NCBI GenBank assembly: GCA_905234775.1
Contig: CAJOJC010000092.1
Span: 1 to 10,421, forward strand
Direction of reading: 5' to 3'
Length of the DNA stretch: 10,421 nucleotides
Source: an uncultured Bacteroidales bacterium
GTDB lineage: Bacteria; Bacteroidota; Bacteroidia; Bacteroidales; UBA932
Below, one piece after another: positions 8,051 through 10,421 of the stretch (positions are counted from its first letter, which is position 1; each line of letters begins with the position of its first letter). The translations under genes were made by a program, and so were the position numbers. Below the pieces are notes generated by a model, which was given only the letters and a program-made list of their open reading frames with translations, was not told where the DNA came from and did no database searches.

Positions 8051-8559
8051 TACCATTTTTCTATGGCCTTAATCAGGAAATAACCTCCGACGATCTGGAT
8101 AAGGATGCCGGGCCAACCGATGCGGGCGTCCTGGAGGGCATGCATAATATTGAAGTCGAGGAAGAACTCGAAGATCATTCCTACAAACTGATATGCGAAA
8201 ACCGCGAGCACTACGGACCAGATCGTGAACTTCATATGTGAGCCAATGTAACCAGCTGCTATAGCGAGAGTTACGGACTTGACCATAATCGCGGGCAGCG
8301 AAGCTACCGGCGGCATACCGAACAGCGCGCAGTTAATCAGCGGAGAAAGAACTGCGGTAAGCAGACCTACCTTCCAGCCGCATTTGAATGCGCCGATAAG
8401 GGTAAAGAAATAAATCGGAAGAAACATCAGTCCGCCATTGGGGATGAGGTGGCAGAGCTGAGGGACTACAATATTACCGACTATGAAGATAGCCGCTGCG
8501 AGGTAGGTGCGCATCTCCTTGAAGCCGTACTTCTGATGCTGAAGAGCTAGTGTATCCAT
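8050..8559 (-). CDS. ECF-type transporter S component (predicted substrate-binding membrane protein)
   Basis: Encodes a 169-residue membrane protein with about six hydrophobic helices (roughly 18-36, 43-58, 62-82, 88-106, 111-134 and 148-165). Size, topology and the pattern GGLMFLPIYFFTLIGAFKCGWKVG followed by LLTAVLSPLIN resemble S components of energy-coupling factor transporters, which bind vitamins or metal ions and work with a shared T protein and two ATPases. No T or ATPase gene is in the window, so it would use a module encoded elsewhere. The substrate cannot be read from the sequence. Being the first gene of a unit with an FmdE-family gene suggests a metal or cofactor, which is inference. 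A multi-spanning membrane protein of another family is the main alternative. Confidence 0.72.
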   Translation of the reverse strand: MDTLALQHQKYGFKEMRTYLAAAIFIVGNIVVPQLCHLIPNGGLMFLPIYFFTLIGAFKCGWKVGLLTAVLSPLINCALFGMPPVASLPAIMVKSVTLAIAAGYIGSHMKFTIWSVVLAVFAYQFVGMIFEFFLDFNIMHALQDARIGWPGILIQIVGGYFLIKAIEKW

Positions 8560-8579
8560 TGATTTATTTATTGGCAGTA

Positions 8580-8587
8580 CAAAGATA
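8580..8587 (-). promoter_or_regulatory. Candidate -7 box (TATCTTTG) of the S-component/fmdE unit
   Basis: The minus strand reads TATCTTTG, an exact TAnnTTTG match 20 bases before the S-component ATG at 8559. A leader of about 15 bases would result. No good -33 TTTG is seen at standard spacing. The box faces away from the AbrB promoter, so the two divergent units share one short control region. Confidence 0.6.
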
Positions 8588-8600
8588 TTAAAAATAATGT

Positions 8601-8608
8601 TATATTTG
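8601..8608 (+). promoter_or_regulatory. Candidate -7 box (TATATTTG) of the AbrB-type gene
   Basis: TATATTTG matches the Bacteroidota -7 consensus exactly and lies 26 bases before the ATG at 8635. It is the same 8-mer that serves tRNA-Asp. The closest upstream TTG (8571-8573) is 27 bases away, longer than the usual 19-21, so the -33 element is weak or absent. Confidence 0.6.
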
Positions 8609-8610
8609 TG

Positions 8611-8620
8611 AGAAATTTCT
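8611..8620. promoter_or_regulatory. Perfect 10-bp palindrome at the AbrB promoter, possible operator
   Basis: AGAAATTTCT is a perfect palindrome placed just after the -7 box, near the expected transcription start of the AbrB-type gene. Its AT-rich dyad and position would suit autoregulation by a dimeric SpoVT/AbrB protein. It is short and lies in AT-rich DNA, so chance is a real alternative. Confidence 0.35.
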
Positions 8621-8634
8621 AACTTTTCTTACAA

Positions 8635-8844
8635 ATGCAGGAAAATGACGGCAAATACATCTTCGGCGTAGTGAAGGTGGGAGACAAAGGCCAGATCGTG
8701 ATACCGCGAGACGCCCGTAAAATCTACGACATCAAACCGGGCGACGCCCTGATTCTTTTGGGAGACCAGAAAGGAATGGCGATGCTCAAAACCGAGATAT
8801 TCCAAAACGCAATAGATCAGGCCATGGAGGGCCTTACAAAATGA
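8635..8844 (+). CDS. SpoVT/AbrB-domain DNA-binding regulator
   Basis: Encodes a 69-residue protein almost wholly made of one SpoVT/AbrB swapped-hairpin beta-barrel domain (about residues 11-53). The diagnostic core is VGDKGQIVIPRDARKIYDIK, followed by PGDALILLGDQKGMAMLKTE. Such proteins dimerise and bind DNA as transition-state-type regulators or as antitoxins. No toxin gene is next to it, so an antitoxin role is not supported. The short C-terminal tail (54-69) is helical. Its TGA stop overlaps the acyltransferase start as ATGA, so the two are translationally coupled. It is transcribed divergently from the S-component/fmdE unit, which makes that unit and its own promoter the likely targets. 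Confidence 0.88.
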   Translation: MQENDGKYIFGVVKVGDKGQIVIPRDARKIYDIKPGDALILLGDQKGMAMLKTEIFQNAIDQAMEGLTK

Positions 8845-9925
8845 GGAAACATTGGATCGACAATCTGCGCTGGGTGACTGTACTCCTGGTGCTTCTCTAT
8901 CATGTATTCTATTTCTATAATAACAAAGGGGTTTTCGGCGGTATAGGTGGATTCGGCGACGGCCCTCAATACCAGGACGTTGTGATGTACATCCTCTATT
9001 GCTATTCATCCTCGCCGGCATCAGCGCCCGCTATGCCCTCGAGAAGTATCCCGCGAAAGACTGGTTCCGCGCCCGTACCCGTAAACTCATCGTTCCCGGC
9101 ACTATCGGCCTCCTCGTTTTCCAATGGACGACCGGATATTTCAATACTGTCGTCGCTGCAAGGGCCGGGGTATTCGGCGAGATGCCTCTTATCGCCAGAT
9201 ACTTTATGTGTGCGCTCAGCGGAACTGGCCCGCTGTGGTTCATCCAGACGTTGTGGCTGCTATGCATAGTCCTTCTGATAGTCAGAGCTATCGACAAAAA
9301 CGACCGCTTCTGGAACTGGTGCGGCAAGGCGAACATAGTCTGGATTATCCTGCTTGGCGTGCTATTCTGGGCAGGAGAGCAGACTTTGATAAAAGACCCT
9401 CGCCCCGAGTCATTAGACGGCCTGTATAATCTCTACAAGCCGCTGTTCTATATGGTTCCCTTCCTTCTTGGATACTTCGTTTTCTCCCACGACGAAGTGC
9501 AGGAGAAGCTCGGCAAAGTCTGGCTGCCGCTCGTCATTTGCGCCGCCGCTGCCGGAATAGCACTGATCGTGACTACCTTCGGCCAGGACAACACTAGCCC
9601 GCAGTATCTTAGAAGCCCTCTGAACTGCCTCTATGGCTGGCTTGCATGCCTTGCGATGATGGCATGGTTCAGAACCAAGTTCGACCGCACCGGCAAGTTC
9701 GCCGGTTACATGACCCGCACAAGCTTCGGTCTCTACATTGTTCACTATGTAGTGATCGCCAGCTTCGGTTATATGATGAAGATGTACACCCAGCTTCCGC
9801 CGGTAGCGATGTACGTCATTCTGACCGTCGCGGTATTCGGACTATCTCCCCTGCTCTACGAGATCCTGCACCGCATCCCGTTCATCCGCTGGTGCGTCTT
9901 CGGAGAGAAGAAATCAGCGGCTTAG
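8841..9925 (+). pseudogene. Acyltransferase-3 family membrane protein, interrupted by a frameshift
   Basis: Two frames together give an acyltransferase-3 protein of about 360 residues, a multi-spanning enzyme family that moves acyl groups onto surface sugars or lipids. Frame 3 from the ATG at 8841 supplies the first 53 residues, including IDNLRWVTVLLVLLYH with the family R-x10-H motif (R10, H21). It then runs into unrelated sequence and stops at 9269. Frame 2 carries the rest from about 8999 (LLFILAGISARYALEK) to 9925, with about nine hydrophobic helices. The join falls near 8997-9002. Homologues usually have a few extra residues there (of the type PWFM), so a deletion of about 13 bases (or another 1+3n) fits. 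The downstream part alone has only a TTG start and lacks the catalytic motif, so the gene is probably inactive unless this is an assembly error. Confidence 0.82.
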
Positions 9926-10421
9926 CCTGCGGAACTCGCGGCGAGCTGCTCGCATGTCGCGCCTGAATGCAGGGCAAGACTGGAGACGGGCGTAGCTGGC
10001 GGCTGCGAGCATACGCGAAGCGTCGACATCGCTCTGCCAGTGGTAGCCCGCAATCACACGGCTTTGCCCCCACTCATAACCGAGCTTGTAGAGTTCATCC
10101 TGAGCTGCAGGATTAATCTCGCAAAGCAGTAACGCCATACCCCATCCGCGAACAGTGTGACCGGAGGGGTATGAGCCGTTTGTACGGAGTTCTTCTTCCT
10201 CTTCGGGAACCAGCGTCGGCTCGTTAAAGTAAGCGTACGGGCGGGTGCGCATATAAGTGGCCTTGGGTTTTGTGGCGCTCAGGCGTATGGTCTCAACTGC
10301 TCTGACTAGAACCTTATGTATGGCCGGAGTCTTCTCCGCGCTGATTTCCATTCCGAATGCACCGCAGAACTGCGCGATCATATCGTCCACCTCATAGACC
10401 GCCTCATTGATCGCCTTTCTG
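9914..10421 (-). CDS. Class A non-specific acid phosphatase, PAP2 superfamily (5' end outside window)
   Basis: The minus-strand frame is open from the window edge to the TGA at 9914, giving about 168 residues of C-terminal sequence. All three parts of the phosphatase signature are present: K-x6-RP in KATYMRTRP (Arg codon near 10241-10243), PSGH in NGSYPSGHT (catalytic-type His near 10157-10159), and SR-x5-H-x3-D in SRVIAGYHWQSD (His near 10040-10042). Together with VPEEEEELRTNGSYPSGHT, this points to the class A (PhoN-like) periplasmic enzymes that hydrolyse phosphate monoesters. The GTG at 10390 is unlikely to be the true start because family-like sequence continues upstream. The signal peptide would lie beyond the edge. 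Its 3' end overlaps the acyltransferase tail-to-tail by 12 bases. Confidence 0.93.
   Translation of the reverse strand, partial: RKAINEAVYEVDDMIAQFCGAFGMEISAEKTPAIHKVLVRAVETIRLSATKPKATYMRTRPYAYFNEPTLVPEEEEELRTNGSYPSGHTVRGWGMALLLCEINPAAQDELYKLGYEWGQSRVIAGYHWQSDVDASRMLAAASYARLQSCPAFRRDMRAARREFRRLSR

Noticed and set aside
8635..8844. AbrB-type protein as antitoxin of a toxin-antitoxin pair
   Set aside because: The adjacent gene is a membrane acyltransferase, and no PIN, MazF-like or other toxin-sized gene is next to it.
8981..9010. Programmed ribosomal frameshift in the acyltransferase
   Set aside because: No slippery heptamer or strong downstream structure is seen at the switch point, and family residues appear to be missing there. 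A deletion or sequencing error explains it better.

Overview
The window looks like chromosomal DNA from a member of the Bacteroidota, probably an uncultured Bacteroidales. Three things point there. The ATP synthase genes run in the order D-C-B-E-F-H-A-G, AtpB carries a long exported N-terminus, and AtpC is very short. Several genes are preceded by the Bacteroidota-type -7 promoter box TAnnTTTG. Start codons lack clear Shine-Dalgarno sequences. Most of the window is ordinary housekeeping sequence. I see no defence island, CRISPR array, prophage or intact insertion sequence.

Positions 1-5302 (+ strand) hold a tightly packed F1Fo ATP synthase operon: the 3' end of atpD (beta), then atpC (epsilon), atpB (a), atpE (c), atpF (b), atpH (delta), atpA (alpha) and atpG (gamma). 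Genes overlap by 1-4 bases or are spaced by up to about 10 bases. Together they encode the proton-driven rotary enzyme that makes ATP. The operon runs tail-to-tail, with a 4-base overlap, into the next block.

Positions 5299-7149 (- strand) hold a probable two-gene unit. A DUF1343/NamZ-type lipoprotein, a candidate exo-beta-N-acetylmuramidase, is followed by a DUF975 integral membrane protein. A 163-bp element with 26-bp terminal inverted repeats lies just upstream of the lipoprotein gene (7174-7336). After it comes a compact tRNA-Asp(GTC) cassette with its own well-matched promoter and terminator (7358-7526).

Positions 7544-8559 (- strand) hold an orphan ECF-type transporter S component followed by an FmdE-family gene. 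The FmdE gene contains two REP-like hairpins that keep the reading frame open. Divergently transcribed from them (8635-9925, + strand) are a SpoVT/AbrB-type regulator and a translationally coupled acyltransferase-3 gene. The acyltransferase is broken by a frameshift near 8997-9002. The window closes with the 3' part of a class A acid phosphatase (PAP2) gene on the - strand, whose end overlaps the end of the acyltransferase by 12 bases.

The points most worth a second look are the FmdE/S-component pair, the hairpin insertion inside fmdE, the inverted-repeat element and the acyltransferase frameshift. None of these proves a new system.
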